The notes beneath the pieces are model-generated. The model made no database searches, was not told where the DNA came from, and saw only the letters and a program-made list of their open reading frames with translations. This document shows, in pieces, positions 43,864 through 52,673 of a stretch of 64,000 nucleotides of DNA. This DNA comes from AWTP1-13 sp963840075 (GTDB taxonomy: Bacteria > Pseudomonadota > Alphaproteobacteria > Rhizobiales > Hyphomicrobiaceae). The stretch lies in assembly GCA_963840075.1 (NCBI GenBank), contig CAWIXS010000003.1:1-64000 (forward strand), in the 5' to 3' direction. The number at the start of each line of letters is the position of its first letter. Within the stretch, counting starts at the first letter, position 1. A program made the translations under genes and the position numbers.

Positions 43864-44205
43864 GCGAGACCGCCGCTTGCACCCGCCCTGCGGTGGCCAC
43901 AAAGGGAAAGGACGTGGCCGCCTCTCTGAGCCACGTCCCCCGCTTTACCCCGCTCGCCTGCAGCCTTCGTAACCGTGACACCCAGCGGGCTGGGGGCATG
44001 CTGGACCTGCCCCGATCGCGACGCTTGCGGACGACCCATAATGGCGCAGGATCGGCCGAGCTCGGTTTCACGTTTGCGTCACCCCGTCTCATGATAGGCG
44101 TCAAGTGATATAGGAGAGCAGACCTTGCGCATGGCCGTCTCGCCGCCGTGCCGCCCCAATCGATCCGTAGGCTCTGCAATGCCGGGTGCAGAGGTTCAGT
44201 CTTGC

Positions 44206-44418
44206 ATGCTCACGCCGCCGCGCGACGCCGACGAGGCGTTTTTCCGCCTTACCCCCGACCTGCAGGAGATCGCCGAGTACATCGCCGCGAGCCTGCTCGA
44301 TGCGCACGAGCGCAAGCGCCTGGCCAGTCTGCTGGCCGAGTATTTCGCAAGTCTGGCGCGCGCCCAGGCACGCCCCGACCTGCGGCTGGTGGTGTCCGAT
44401 GGACCCCACAACTCGTAG
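44206..44418 (+). CDS. Small helical hypothetical protein
   Basis: A 70-aa frame, MLTPPRDADEAFFRLTPDLQ then IAASLLDAHERKRLASLLAE, with sensible helical composition. Starts upstream at 44179 or 44131 are possible. It overlaps, on the other strand, the odd tail of the enolase-like gene; of the two readings this one looks like real protein. Function unknown. Confidence 0.45.
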   Translation: MLTPPRDADEAFFRLTPDLQEIAEYIAASLLDAHERKRLASLLAEYFASLARAQARPDLRLVVSDGPHNS

Positions 44419-45754
44419 CAACTCGTAGATCGGGTTGGGCCGAAGGCCGTAACCCGACATCGGCAAGCACGCCGGTGGGCCCGATCGGCAGCGCGCTCCA
44501 GCCCGCGAACGCGGCGCGCCCGGCCAGCGTCTCCTCGAGGCGGAGGAGCGCGTTCCACTTTGCGGTTCGCTCGCCGCGGGCGATGGACCCGACCTTGATC
44601 TGCCCGGCGTCCCAGCCCACCGCGAGGTCGGCGATGGTGGTATCCTCGGTCTCCCCGGAGCGGGCCGAGACGATGGCGGCGAGCCCCGCGGCTTGCGCCG
44701 CCTCGAGCGCAGCCAGGGTCTCCGTCACCGTTCCCGCCTGGTTCGGCTTGATGAGCGCACAGGTGGCAAGCCGCTGCGACGCCGCCTCGGCGACGCGGGC
44801 GGCATTCGTCACCAGCAGATCGTCGCCGACCACCTGGACGCGGTCGCCGACGGCCGCGGTAAAGCGGCGGAAGCCCTCCTCGTCGTCCTCGCCGAACGGG
44901 TCCTCGATGGAGAGGATCGGATAGCGCGCGAGCCACGACAGCAGCAGCTCCGCCATGCCGTCGCGGTCGAGCTCGCGGCCCTCGAGCGCGAGCCTGTAGC
45001 GCCCGTCCTTGCCGAAGTCGGAGGCAGCAACGTCGAGCGCAATGTGCACGTCCTGGCCCGGCATATAGCCCGCCGCCTCGATGGCGCGCAGGAGAAGGTC
45101 GAGCGCCTCCTCGTTGCTGCCGAAGACTGGCCACCAGCCGCCCTCGTCGGCGACACCGCCGGCACGTCCGCTCTCGCGCAGCAGGCGTCCGGCGGCGTGG
45201 TAGACCTCGGCGGTGCGATCGAGTGCCTCGGCGAAGCTCGCCGCCGACGGGCACATGACCAGGAAATCCTGGATGTCCACACGCCGCCCGGCATGCGCCC
45301 CGCCGCCGAGGATCTGGATCTCGGGCACCGGGATGCGCATTGGTCGCCCCTGCGCCAGATGCGCGTAAAGCGGCACGCCGGCGGCCGCGGCCGCCGCGTG
45401 CAGGGCGGCCATCGACACGGCGATGGTGGCATTGCCGCCGAGACGCCCCTTCTGCGGTGTGCCGTCGAGCTCGATCAGGCGCCGGTCGATCGCCGCCTGG
45501 TTGGCGATGTCCATGCCCCGCAGGGCCGCGGCGATCTCGGTCTCCACATGCTGCACGGCGCGCCGTACGTCCCAGCCGCCCAAGGCCTTGCCGCCGTCGC
45601 GCAGATCGTACGCCTCGCCTGAGCCCATGGAGGCGCCGGCGGGGGCGATGGCGCGCCCGCAGAGGCCGTTGTCGAGGGTGACCTCGGCCTCCACCGTCGG
45701 CCGCGCGCGCGAATCCCACACCCGCCGGCCCTTTACGCGCGCAATCCTGCTCAT
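44249..45754 (-). CDS. Enolase-like protein with an abnormal C-terminal extension
   Basis: From ATG 45754 about 425 residues match enolase, which interconverts 2-phosphoglycerate and phosphoenolpyruvate. Magnesium and catalytic residues are kept: ALDVAASDF, SIEDPFGEDDEEGF, VVGDDLLVTN, and Lys in CALIKPNQAGTVTET with SARSGETED. The substrate loop is changed to GASMGSGEAYDLRD from GASTG. It looks like a second, divergent enolase. The frame runs on 75 or so codons past AGWSALP into a palindromic repeat and low-quality sequence before stopping at 44249, so the original stop near 44480 seems lost. It overlaps the kinase stop by ATGA, as the third gene of an operon. Confidence 0.85.
   Translation of the reverse strand: MSRIARVKGRRVWDSRARPTVEAEVTLDNGLCGRAIAPAGASMGSGEAYDLRDGGKALGGWDVRRAVQHVETEIAAALRGMDIANQAAIDRRLIELDGTPQKGRLGGNATIAVSMAALHAAAAAAGVPLYAHLAQGRPMRIPVPEIQILGGGAHAGRRVDIQDFLVMCPSAASFAEALDRTAEVYHAAGRLLRESGRAGGVADEGGWWPVFGSNEEALDLLLRAIEAAGYMPGQDVHIALDVAASDFGKDGRYRLALEGRELDRDGMAELLLSWLARYPILSIEDPFGEDDEEGFRRFTAAVGDRVQVVGDDLLVTNAARVAEAASQRLATCALIKPNQAGTVTETLAALEAAQAAGLAAIVSARSGETEDTTIADLAVGWDAGQIKVGSIARGERTAKWNALLRLEETLAGRAAFAGWSALPIGPTGVLADVGLRPSAQPDLRVATSCGVHRTPPAAGRGVPGRAPDLRNTRPADWPGACARAHRAGSRRCTRRSPAGRG
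44430..44457. repeat. Short intergenic palindrome
   Basis: TCGGGTT (44430-44436) pairs with AACCCGA (44451-44457), with an inner GGCC-GAA-GGCC. It is the kind of REP-like sequence found after genes. Here it lies inside the extended enolase frame, which argues that the extension is not original. Confidence 0.6.
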
Positions 45755-46809
45755 GCTTTGCTCTCGTCCTTGACGTGCAACGCCGCGGCCCATGCCTCTC
45801 GTATCCAAGCGAGGCGCGCCGGCGGGGTGGCGATGAGGGGGATGGCAGCCGCCCGCACGAGGTCGCGGTCGGCGTCGGTGGTGATGTATTCCACCGGCGA
45901 CTTGCCGTCGACGCGGGCGAGGAAGAGCGCCGGCAGCAGGCACGCCGCCCGCGTCTCGATCTCGTCTCTCGCCGCAGCCGGGAGCGCCTCGAGGTAGGCG
46001 ATACAAAGGGTCTCGAAGGCCGCCAGGAACCGCGGCGCCGCGGTCCTGTTCCACAGGCACTTGAGAAGCAGGTGGTTGAGGCAGAAGGCGAGATCAAAGG
46101 CCGGATCGCCCCAGCAGGCGCACTCCGCATCGAGCAGCACCGGGCCGTCCGGTCCCGCGAGGATGTTCTTGGGGCTCACGTCGCCGTGCACCAGCGCTTG
46201 GTGGCAGGCGAGGGTCGAGCGGGACAGCGCCATCAGCGCATCGCCCAGACCTGGATGGCGCCGCGCCGTCGCCTCGAGGTAGGGCTCCAGGCGGATGGCG
46301 TGGAACGTGGCATCGTTGGCGAACTCATCGGCCAGCCGCGCATTGTCCATCGTCGCCGCGTGGATGCGCGCGATGGTCCGCCCGACCTGCGCGGCGAAGC
46401 CGACGTCGGCCTGCCCGCCGCGCAGCAGCGCCTTCCACACCGGATAGCGCTCCGGCGGGAAGTACGGCATGGCAAACAGGCCGCGCCCGGGGTCGTGAAA
46501 CAGGACCTCCGGCACCGCCTCGGGGACGATGGCCCTTGCCGCCTGGAACCAGGCGGCCTCTGAGGCATTGCGGTTGACGGGCGCCCGCCACTCCGCGGCA
46601 ACGCGCAGCTTCGCCAGCGCCCGCTTGACCACGAGGGGCCGCGCCGCCCCTTCGACCTTCCAGATGTCCGAGGCCACGCCGCCGGTCAGCACCACGAAGC
46701 GCGGACGCACGCCGGCTGGGATGAGGCCGGCCTCGGCGAGCGCGGCGGCGACCTCGGCTTGGGCCGCGTCCGCCTCGTCACCCGCTGTCGATGTTGCCGG
46801 CTCGGCCAC
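45751..46809 (-). CDS. APH-family small-molecule kinase
   Basis: A 352-aa aminoglycoside-phosphotransferase-fold kinase. The N-lobe has VVLTGGVASDIWKVEG and LVVKRALAKL; the catalytic loop is HQALVHGDVSPKNILAG, and the metal-binding block is LLDAECACWGDPAFDLAFCL. APH-fold kinases act on many small hydroxylated compounds, and resistance is only one role. It has a GTG start four bases after the dehydrogenase stop and an ATGA overlap with the enolase. This placement suggests that its product is an enolase substrate or precursor, such as 2-phosphoglycerate, which is an inference. Confidence 0.85.
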   Translation of the reverse strand: MAEPATSTAGDEADAAQAEVAAALAEAGLIPAGVRPRFVVLTGGVASDIWKVEGAARPLVVKRALAKLRVAAEWRAPVNRNASEAAWFQAARAIVPEAVPEVLFHDPGRGLFAMPYFPPERYPVWKALLRGGQADVGFAAQVGRTIARIHAATMDNARLADEFANDATFHAIRLEPYLEATARRHPGLGDALMALSRSTLACHQALVHGDVSPKNILAGPDGPVLLDAECACWGDPAFDLAFCLNHLLLKCLWNRTAAPRFLAAFETLCIAYLEALPAAARDEIETRAACLLPALFLARVDGKSPVEYITTDADRDLVRAAAIPLIATPPARLAWIREAWAAALHVKDESKA

Positions 46810-46813
46810 GATC

Positions 46814-47755
46814 TCACACCACCCGGTTGAGCAAGGGCTCGCCCGCCGCCAGCCGGCGGCAGTTCTCGACGATCACGCCGATGCTGCGCCGCCAGGTCCC
46901 GTCGGTCAGCCAGGCGATATGCGGCGTTGCCACCACATGGGGGGAGGCCAGCAGCGGATGGCCGGGCCGCGGCGGCTCGTCGGCGAGCACGTCGAGCCCG
47001 GCGGCTGCGATGTGCCGCCGCTCCAGCGCCTCGGCCAGCGCCGCCTCGTCGATCAGGGGCCCGCGCGCGGTGTTCACGACGATGGCCCCCGGCTTCATGC
47101 GCGCGATGCGCTCCCGGCTCAGCAGGGCCCGGGTCTCGCCCGTCAGCGGCACGTGCAGCGAGACGATGTCGGCCTCGGCGAGCAGCCGCTCGAGCGGCAC
47201 CAGCTCGACATGGGCGTCCGTCGTCCGCGGACTGTGGACGATCACTCTCGCACCGAGCGCGCGCAGAACGGCCGACAGCCTGCGGGCGACCGCGCCATAG
47301 CCGACGAGCCCGACGCAGCGCTGGCCGATCTCGCCGGCCCCGTCGATGAGCGCGGCGCGCGCCGGCCAGCCGGCGTCGGCGCGCACGTCGTTGGCGATCG
47401 GCACCATGCGGCGCAGGCAGGCAAGCATCAGGCCCAACGCCAGCTCGGCGACCGCCGCGGTGTTGGTGCCCGGCATGTTGCACACGGCGATGCCGTTCGC
47501 CTTGGCATGGGCGAGATCGATGGCATCGACGCCGATGCCGATCTTGTGCACCAGCCGCAGCCTCGGCGCCGCCTGCATCAGCGCCGCGGTCACGGGCGCC
47601 AGCACGTGCAGGAGCACCTCCGCCGAGTCCAGCTCGCGCATGAGGCCCTCCCGGTCCGCCTCGTCGAGCCGGACGATCTCGACGACCGCAGGGTCCGCCC
47701 CGGCGACGATGGCGCAGATGCTCGGCGGGGCGTCGTAGGGCAGAACGGCTCTCAT
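46814..47755 (-). CDS. D-isomer-specific 2-hydroxyacid dehydrogenase
   Basis: A 313-aa NAD(P)-dependent enzyme. The dinucleotide fold reads GLVGYGAVARRLSAVLRALG, with Ala for the last Gly of GxGxxG. The catalytic Arg, Glu and His are in VVNTARGPLIDEAAL, DVLADEPPRPGHPL and VVATPHIAWLTDGTW. The family reduces 2-keto acids to D-2-hydroxy acids; hydroxypyruvate/glyoxylate reductases and phosphoglycerate dehydrogenases belong here. It lacks the C-terminal ACT domain of long SerA. It is first in the operon with the kinase and enolase, with the divergent isomerase 131 bases away. ATG 47755 is the first Met of the fold. Confidence 0.9.
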   Translation of the reverse strand: MRAVLPYDAPPSICAIVAGADPAVVEIVRLDEADREGLMRELDSAEVLLHVLAPVTAALMQAAPRLRLVHKIGIGVDAIDLAHAKANGIAVCNMPGTNTAAVAELALGLMLACLRRMVPIANDVRADAGWPARAALIDGAGEIGQRCVGLVGYGAVARRLSAVLRALGARVIVHSPRTTDAHVELVPLERLLAEADIVSLHVPLTGETRALLSRERIARMKPGAIVVNTARGPLIDEAALAEALERRHIAAAGLDVLADEPPRPGHPLLASPHVVATPHIAWLTDGTWRRSIGVIVENCRRLAAGEPLLNRVV

Positions 47756-47886
47756 TGCGGGCAGACGGCCTCCAAGGTGCGCTTCGCGGCTGGAAGCGAT
47801 GCTAGAAGAACGGGTTGCAAGCCGCAATTGTTTGCGGCACCACTTTTTCGATCTGCCGCACGAGAGCGGCGCGAGGGGCAACGTCC

Positions 47887-48747
47887 GTGCGCACCTTCAC
47901 CGACCATCGGCTTCTGTCGCTCAACACCGCCACCGTGCGCAAGCAGGGCGACCTGTTGGCGATCTTCGACGCCTGCGCCCGGCTCGGCATCCGCGGCGTC
48001 AGCCCCTGGCGCGACCAGGTCGCCGCCGTCGGTCTGGCGCAGGCCGCGCGCGCCGTCCGCGACCTCGGGCTCGCCCTGTCGGGCTACTGCCGCGGCGGCA
48101 TGATGACCTCCGACGCCGCGCGGGTGCAGGAGGCGCGCGACGACAACAAGCGCGCGGTCGACGAGGCCAAGGAGCTGGGCGCGCCCTGTCTGGTCCTCGT
48201 GGTGGGCGGCTTCCCGCAGTTCTCCCGGCCCGGCAGCACGCCGTCGAAGGACATCGACGCCGCCCGGGCGCAGGTCGCCGAGCGCCTGGCCGAGCTTCTG
48301 GAGTACGCCCTCAGCGTCGCCATGCCGCTGGCGATCGAGCCGATGCATCCTATGTACGCCGCGGACCGCGGCTGCGTGAACACCCTGGGCCACGCCCTCG
48401 ACCTGTGCGACGCACTCGACCCCGGCCGCAGCGGCGCGCTCGGCGTTGCCGTCGACGTCTACCACACCTGGTGGGACCCGCAGCTCGCTGCCCAGATCGC
48501 GCGCGCCGGCAGAGCGCGCCTCCTGGCATTCCACGTCTGCGACTGGCTGGTGCCGACCACGGACCTGCTAAACGACCGCGGCATGCCGGGCGACGGCTTC
48601 ATCGACATTCATAGGGTCCGCGGCTTGGTCGAGGCGCAGGGCTTCGACGGCTTCTGCGAGGTCGAGATCTTCTCCGACCGCTGGTGGGCCCAACCGCTGG
48701 ACGAGGTGCTCGCCACCTGCATTGAGCGCCACAAGTCGGCGGTGTAG
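47887..48747 (+). CDS. TIM-barrel sugar/hydroxypyruvate isomerase-like protein
   Basis: A 286-aa member of the xylose isomerase-like TIM-barrel family. Metal-ligand positions are visible: Glu in MPLAIEPMHPMYAADRG, Asp in VAVDVYHTWWDPQLAAQI, His in RLLAFHVCDWLVPTTDLLND and Glu in GFCEVEIFSDRWW. Relatives include hydroxypyruvate isomerase, tagatose epimerase and IolE/IolI proteins. The GTG at 47887 follows AGGGG and opens at VRTFTDHRLLSLNTATVRKQ. It is divergent from the dehydrogenase operon and probably shares the 131-base control region. The context favours hydroxypyruvate isomerase-type chemistry; the sequence alone does not prove it. Confidence 0.85.
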   Translation: MRTFTDHRLLSLNTATVRKQGDLLAIFDACARLGIRGVSPWRDQVAAVGLAQAARAVRDLGLALSGYCRGGMMTSDAARVQEARDDNKRAVDEAKELGAPCLVLVVGGFPQFSRPGSTPSKDIDAARAQVAERLAELLEYALSVAMPLAIEPMHPMYAADRGCVNTLGHALDLCDALDPGRSGALGVAVDVYHTWWDPQLAAQIARAGRARLLAFHVCDWLVPTTDLLNDRGMPGDGFIDIHRVRGLVEAQGFDGFCEVEIFSDRWWAQPLDEVLATCIERHKSAV

Positions 48748-48848
48748 GTTGGGGCAACCCCGGCGAACGCCTGGCGAAAGCCGGGGGCAGACCCAACACG
48801 CGTCGGATTGGCAAGCGTTGGGTCTGCGCTTCGCTCGACCGGACCTAC
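48743..48848. repeat. REP-like palindrome between convergent genes
   Basis: GCAGACCCAAC (48787-48797) is exactly complementary to GTTGGGTCTGC (48817-48827), and outer GTAGGT/ACCTAC arms add to the stem. It fills the space between the isomerase gene and the oppositely directed site-2 protease gene and may end transcription from both sides. Confidence 0.7.
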
Positions 48849-48852
48849 GCGC

Positions 48853-49539
48853 TCAGCCGTTGCCGGTCACCCGCAGGATGGCGCGGATCGTGGCCTCGAC
48901 CGGCCCGGTGATCAGGTGCGGCAGGATGTTCAAATCGACGCCCGTCTGAGCGCCGACGATCGGCAGCACCAGCAGCCCGACGATGAGGATCATCATGCCG
49001 TAGGGCTCGAGCCGGGCGAGCGGATACGCCAGGAGGTTGGGGAGCACGCCCACGGCCACCCGGCCGCCGTCGAGCGGCGGCAGCGGCAGCATGTTGAAGA
49101 CCGCCAGGACGACATTGATGATGAGGCCATTGCCCAGGTTCAGCGCGACCCATCGCCCGGCCTCCGGCGGCAGATAGGCGACGAGATGGAGGAGCAGCCC
49201 CGCGACCGTGGCGAGCGCGATGTTGATGCCCGGCCCGGCTAGGGCCACCAGCACCATGTCGCGGCGCGGGTTGCGCAGGGCATTGAAGTTCACCGGCACC
49301 GGCTTGGCATAGCCGAAGAGCACGGGCGAGCGCACCAGGAGGAGCAGCGCCGGCATCAGGATGGTGCCGAACAGGTCGACGTGCTTCAGCGGATTGAAGG
49401 TGACGCGGCCCAGCCGATAGGCGGTATCGTCGCCCAGACGGTGGGCGACGAAGCCGTGCGCGGCCTCGTGCAGGGTGACGGCGATCAGCACCGGCAGCAC
49501 CCAGGTGGAGGCCGTGTACAGCATCGTCTCCCACTGCAT
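48853..49539 (-). CDS. Site-2 protease family (M50) membrane metalloprotease
   Basis: A 228-aa polytopic protein. The zinc motif HExxH is in AVTLHEAAHGFVAHRLG, inside a membrane helix, and the third ligand is in NMLPLPPLDGGRVAVGVLPN. Six or so hydrophobic segments are visible (ALLLLVRSPVLFGYA, LVALAGPGINIALATVAGLL, LIVGLLVLPIVGA). The short form without a PDZ domain belongs to the compact SREBP-type site-2 proteases, which cut transmembrane signalling proteins. No anti-sigma substrate lies next to it. The partner is unknown. Confidence 0.92.
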   Translation of the reverse strand: MQWETMLYTASTWVLPVLIAVTLHEAAHGFVAHRLGDDTAYRLGRVTFNPLKHVDLFGTILMPALLLLVRSPVLFGYAKPVPVNFNALRNPRRDMVLVALAGPGINIALATVAGLLLHLVAYLPPEAGRWVALNLGNGLIINVVLAVFNMLPLPPLDGGRVAVGVLPNLLAYPLARLEPYGMMILIVGLLVLPIVGAQTGVDLNILPHLITGPVEATIRAILRVTGNG

Positions 49540-49692
49540 CGGCTGCCTCGTCCATTGCCGCTCTTGCGGCGCCGCCAGGATCGCGAGGTGTGGCCCGCTT
49601 GCGCCAGACCACGTGACAGCGCTTTAGATAGCAATCCTGCGGCATCGCGCCTAGCCAGCCTCGCGTGCGAGACCGGGCCAGGCCAGCCACGG

Positions 49693-49917
49693 CTATCTGC
49701 CGCAGGCCTCGAGGGCGTGGCGGGCCAGGGTCGCGCGCGAAAGCCCGCGCCGCTCGAGCTCGGCGTCCGGCAGCCGCGCCAGCTCTTCATAGTTGGCCGC
49801 GGCGCTGTAGTGGTCGGCCATCACGCCGATGCAATCGGCGATCCATCCGCCAATCGACGCGATGCGTTCGGCTGCCGTGCGTCCGCTGTCGGGGGCTGCT
49901 GCAACGATGACCCTCAT
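49693..49917 (-). CDS. DUF1127-like small protein
   Basis: A 74-aa protein with a strong GGAGGAGAG ribosome site ahead of ATG 49917. The C-terminal part, NYEELARLPDAELERRGLSR then ATLARHALEACGR, resembles the YjiS/DUF1127 end (LxxLxDxxLxDIGLSRxxI). In alphaproteobacteria such small arginine-rich proteins act in RNA turnover and phosphate or carbon adaptation. The first 40 residues are less typical, so the call is moderate. Confidence 0.65.
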   Translation of the reverse strand: MRVIVAAAPDSGRTAAERIASIGGWIADCIGVMADHYSAAANYEELARLPDAELERRGLSRATLARHALEACGR

Positions 49918-50048
49918 GGTCTCTCCTCCTCGCATGCTGCAGGATTGGTCGCGCTGAGGCAGGAGGAGGTTCAAAGCGCCCCACTGCACTCGGCAAAGCG
50001 AGATGGGTCAAGCGAAGCGCAGGCCTGGCCGCGGTGGCGCGGTGGACT

Positions 50049-52673
50049 TCAAATACGCGGCGGAGTGGCTTGCCTGGGAGAGCCCCATCCCCGTCTCCCT
50101 CTCGCTCCCCTTGCGCGAGGACCGCTACGCCGGAGCGCCCGGCCTTGCCGGCGAGGGCAAATGACGCCGTCATCGCCCGGCAATTCGACGACCACATCTG
50201 CTCCCATCAGATAATACGAGGCGTCGCGTCTGAGGATCGATGGTGAAGGCCGCGACGGGCTCAGTCCGCCGACCGGGGCGAGAATCAATGGGCCGGTTTC
50301 GGAGCAGCATTTCTTGTACTTCTTGCCGCTGCCGCACGGACAGGGATCGTTGCGGCCGACCTTCGCGCTGCCCTGCGTCGCCGGCGTGTGCAGCAACGCC
50401 CGGTCGCGCACGCCGAGCTCGGCATGCAGCTTGTTGTACAGCTGCGCGAAGTCCTCGGTGAGCCCTTGCGGCGAGAGCTCGTCAGTCCGGAAGAAGCGCC
50501 ATCGGCTCTTCCGGTCCAGCAAGTCGCAGAGCTTGTCGAAAGCCGTGCGTGGCTCGCCGGCGTCGGCCGCAATCTGCGCCAGGCCAAGCCCGGCCTCCAG
50601 CGAGTCCGGCTCGATCAGCAACGCCTGGCCATAGCATTCCCGAGCACGCCCACGCCGGCCGATGACATATTGGAAGCGCGCCAGCCTCAGGTGATTTACG
50701 ACATCCTGGGGATGGCGACCGACCGCCTCCTTGATCTCCGCCAGCACCTCCGGCGCCGGTCGCGTCTGCCACCTGTACTTCGCGTCAATGAGCTTCAGCG
50801 GGCCTTTGTCATTGTCCACGCTGGCGCGCCCAGCGGCAAGACGCCGGAGCAGGGCGCCCATCATCTGCATGCGGGCTTCCTGGGTGAATTCGAAATCCAC
50901 CCATTGGCCACAGGAGACGCACGGAATATCGTCGCCGACGAAATAGGCAGGCCCCGACGTGCTCCTGCTCGTCACGACGGACCGGACCTCGTAGCGGTTG
51001 ACGTCGCCGCATCTCTCGCAGCGCAGGGTCAGAGCCACGCTGCCGTCCGGCTCGCGAAAGTCGCCGGCGGCGAAGGCCACCTTGCGTGCGCGGTCGCGTT
51101 GCCGGTGCGTCCTGACGCGCTCGCCGATGCGCTTCAGCTCGGCATGCTCTTGCCCCGTCAGGACGCACAACAGGTAGAAGCACCCGTCGATCATGGGCTG
51201 CTGACGCCTGAGGTGCGGCTCGATCAGGTCGATCAGCTGCCGGTCGGGCACAGCCGCGGCGAGGCTGCACCAGCCTTCGTGGTCGTCCCGGAACAGGTTG
51301 TGGAAACGCTCGACGGCGAATTCGAGCGCTGGCGCGCCGCCCACCATCTCGAGCACGCTGCGGCCGTAGATCCTCTGCGATGCGTCGAGGCTGTCCCATC
51401 GCGCAGACAGGGCCAGCGCGGCCGGCCCCCCGATGCGGACAAGCGCCGTCTGGGCGGCCTCGCAAAGGAAATCGCCTTCTTCCTCGCCGAGACAGTCGAT
51501 CAACATCGGGATCGTGTCGAGGAGCCGCAGCTCGCCCGCCAGGTTCACCAGATGCACGGCTCCCCACTCGTCCCATGCCTCCGCCATGCGCTCCTCCACG
51601 CCGCGCGCGACATCCGCGGCCGGGAACGCCGCGAGGCGCTCGATCAATTGTGGGGCATGGCGGTTGTCGGGGAGGTCGAGCGCGAGTGCATCCAGCGCCG
51701 CCTCCATGGAGAGGCTGGCAGCCCCGATCTCGGGGCGCTCGAACGCGTGCAGCACGGCGGTGATGGCAAACCACGCCATGTCCATGGGGGCCGCAGCCTC
51801 CAGGGAGTCCATGCTCGTGACGATGGCGAGAGCCGTCTGCGTTGTGACGGACGCGCCGCGGTGTCGCTCCAGCAGGTCTCTCGCCGCGGGCCAAGGCTCC
51901 GGATCGGCCAGGATGCGGTCGCAATCCTCCAAAGGGGCCTCGGCAGCGAACAGTGGCTGCAGCGAGCAGAACGGCTGACCGCCGCGTCCCTCGATCAGCT
52001 CTCTTGCCTTCTCCTTCAGGGCATCGTTGCCGAAGAGCGCGCGGTGGACGGTCAGCAACAGCCGGTCTCCCTCGGCCGGATCGTCACACAGGGCGCGTGC
52101 ACACATCTCGGCCAATGGCACCAAAGCACCGGGGTTCAGAATTGCCGTGGGCCGCAGCAGAGCCTTCAACAGCACGGTCTTGGCGAGGCTCCGGTCCTGA
52201 AGCTGCGCGACACGGGCGGTCGCCTCGTCGAGCAACGGCAGGGCATCCGATCTGGGCAGCTGGATGAGGGCGTCGAGGACCGCCGCGGTCTTCTCCTGGT
52301 CGAGAAGGCTTGCCTCCATGTGCCGGGCGAGGAGCCGAGACACGTCATCGAGCGGTCCTTCGACAAGGAGGGGGGTGGCGCGGGCGCCCAGATGGCCGCT
52401 CCATCCGCTCCAGCGCTCGACGACGGCCGGCCTCAGGTTTGCGAACAGCCGGGCCGGCAGAATGCGAAGGGCGTCTTCAAGGATGTCGCGGTCGTCGCTA
52501 TCGAGCCAGCGGCGCAGCGCCAGGTCGTGGAACCAAGCCTCCTCCATGGGGCGGCAATACTGCGGGCCGCGCAACTGGGCCTGCTCGTACCGGCGCAGCG
52601 CCCACGTCATCACGTCCGGGGCGTCCAGCTTGCCTTTGGCGCATTCGATCCGATCCAGCACAAAAGCCCCCAT
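50049..52673 (-). CDS. Large HEAT-repeat protein with TPR-like region and C-terminal SEC-C motif
   Basis: An 874-aa protein. Residues 1-530 are helical repeats of HEAT type (DFLCEAAQTALVRIGGPAAL, IPMLIDCLGEEE). Near 560-625 two CxxC pairs (LRCERCGDVNRYEV and DIPCVSCGQWVDF) can bind zinc. A TPR-like part follows (RARECYGQALLIEPDSLEAG), then the SEC-C motif KVGRNDPCPCGSGKKYKKCC near residue 790. The last 75 or so residues after SETGP look like read-through: the natural stop of such proteins lies soon after SEC-C. Function unknown; probably a scaffold or adaptor. It is the second SEC-C protein in the window (see 4653-5556). Confidence 0.8.
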   Translation of the reverse strand: MGAFVLDRIECAKGKLDAPDVMTWALRRYEQAQLRGPQYCRPMEEAWFHDLALRRWLDSDDRDILEDALRILPARLFANLRPAVVERWSGWSGHLGARATPLLVEGPLDDVSRLLARHMEASLLDQEKTAAVLDALIQLPRSDALPLLDEATARVAQLQDRSLAKTVLLKALLRPTAILNPGALVPLAEMCARALCDDPAEGDRLLLTVHRALFGNDALKEKARELIEGRGGQPFCSLQPLFAAEAPLEDCDRILADPEPWPAARDLLERHRGASVTTQTALAIVTSMDSLEAAAPMDMAWFAITAVLHAFERPEIGAASLSMEAALDALALDLPDNRHAPQLIERLAAFPAADVARGVEERMAEAWDEWGAVHLVNLAGELRLLDTIPMLIDCLGEEEGDFLCEAAQTALVRIGGPAALALSARWDSLDASQRIYGRSVLEMVGGAPALEFAVERFHNLFRDDHEGWCSLAAAVPDRQLIDLIEPHLRRQQPMIDGCFYLLCVLTGQEHAELKRIGERVRTHRQRDRARKVAFAAGDFREPDGSVALTLRCERCGDVNRYEVRSVVTSRSTSGPAYFVGDDIPCVSCGQWVDFEFTQEARMQMMGALLRRLAAGRASVDNDKGPLKLIDAKYRWQTRPAPEVLAEIKEAVGRHPQDVVNHLRLARFQYVIGRRGRARECYGQALLIEPDSLEAGLGLAQIAADAGEPRTAFDKLCDLLDRKSRWRFFRTDELSPQGLTEDFAQLYNKLHAELGVRDRALLHTPATQGSAKVGRNDPCPCGSGKKYKKCCSETGPLILAPVGGLSPSRPSPSILRRDASYYLMGADVVVELPGDDGVICPRRQGRALRRSGPRARGARGRRGWGSPRQATPPRI

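Noticed and set aside
45751..46809. An aminoglycoside resistance gene
   Set aside because: The APH fold alone does not imply resistance, and the gene is embedded in a metabolic operon with an enolase and a dehydrogenase.
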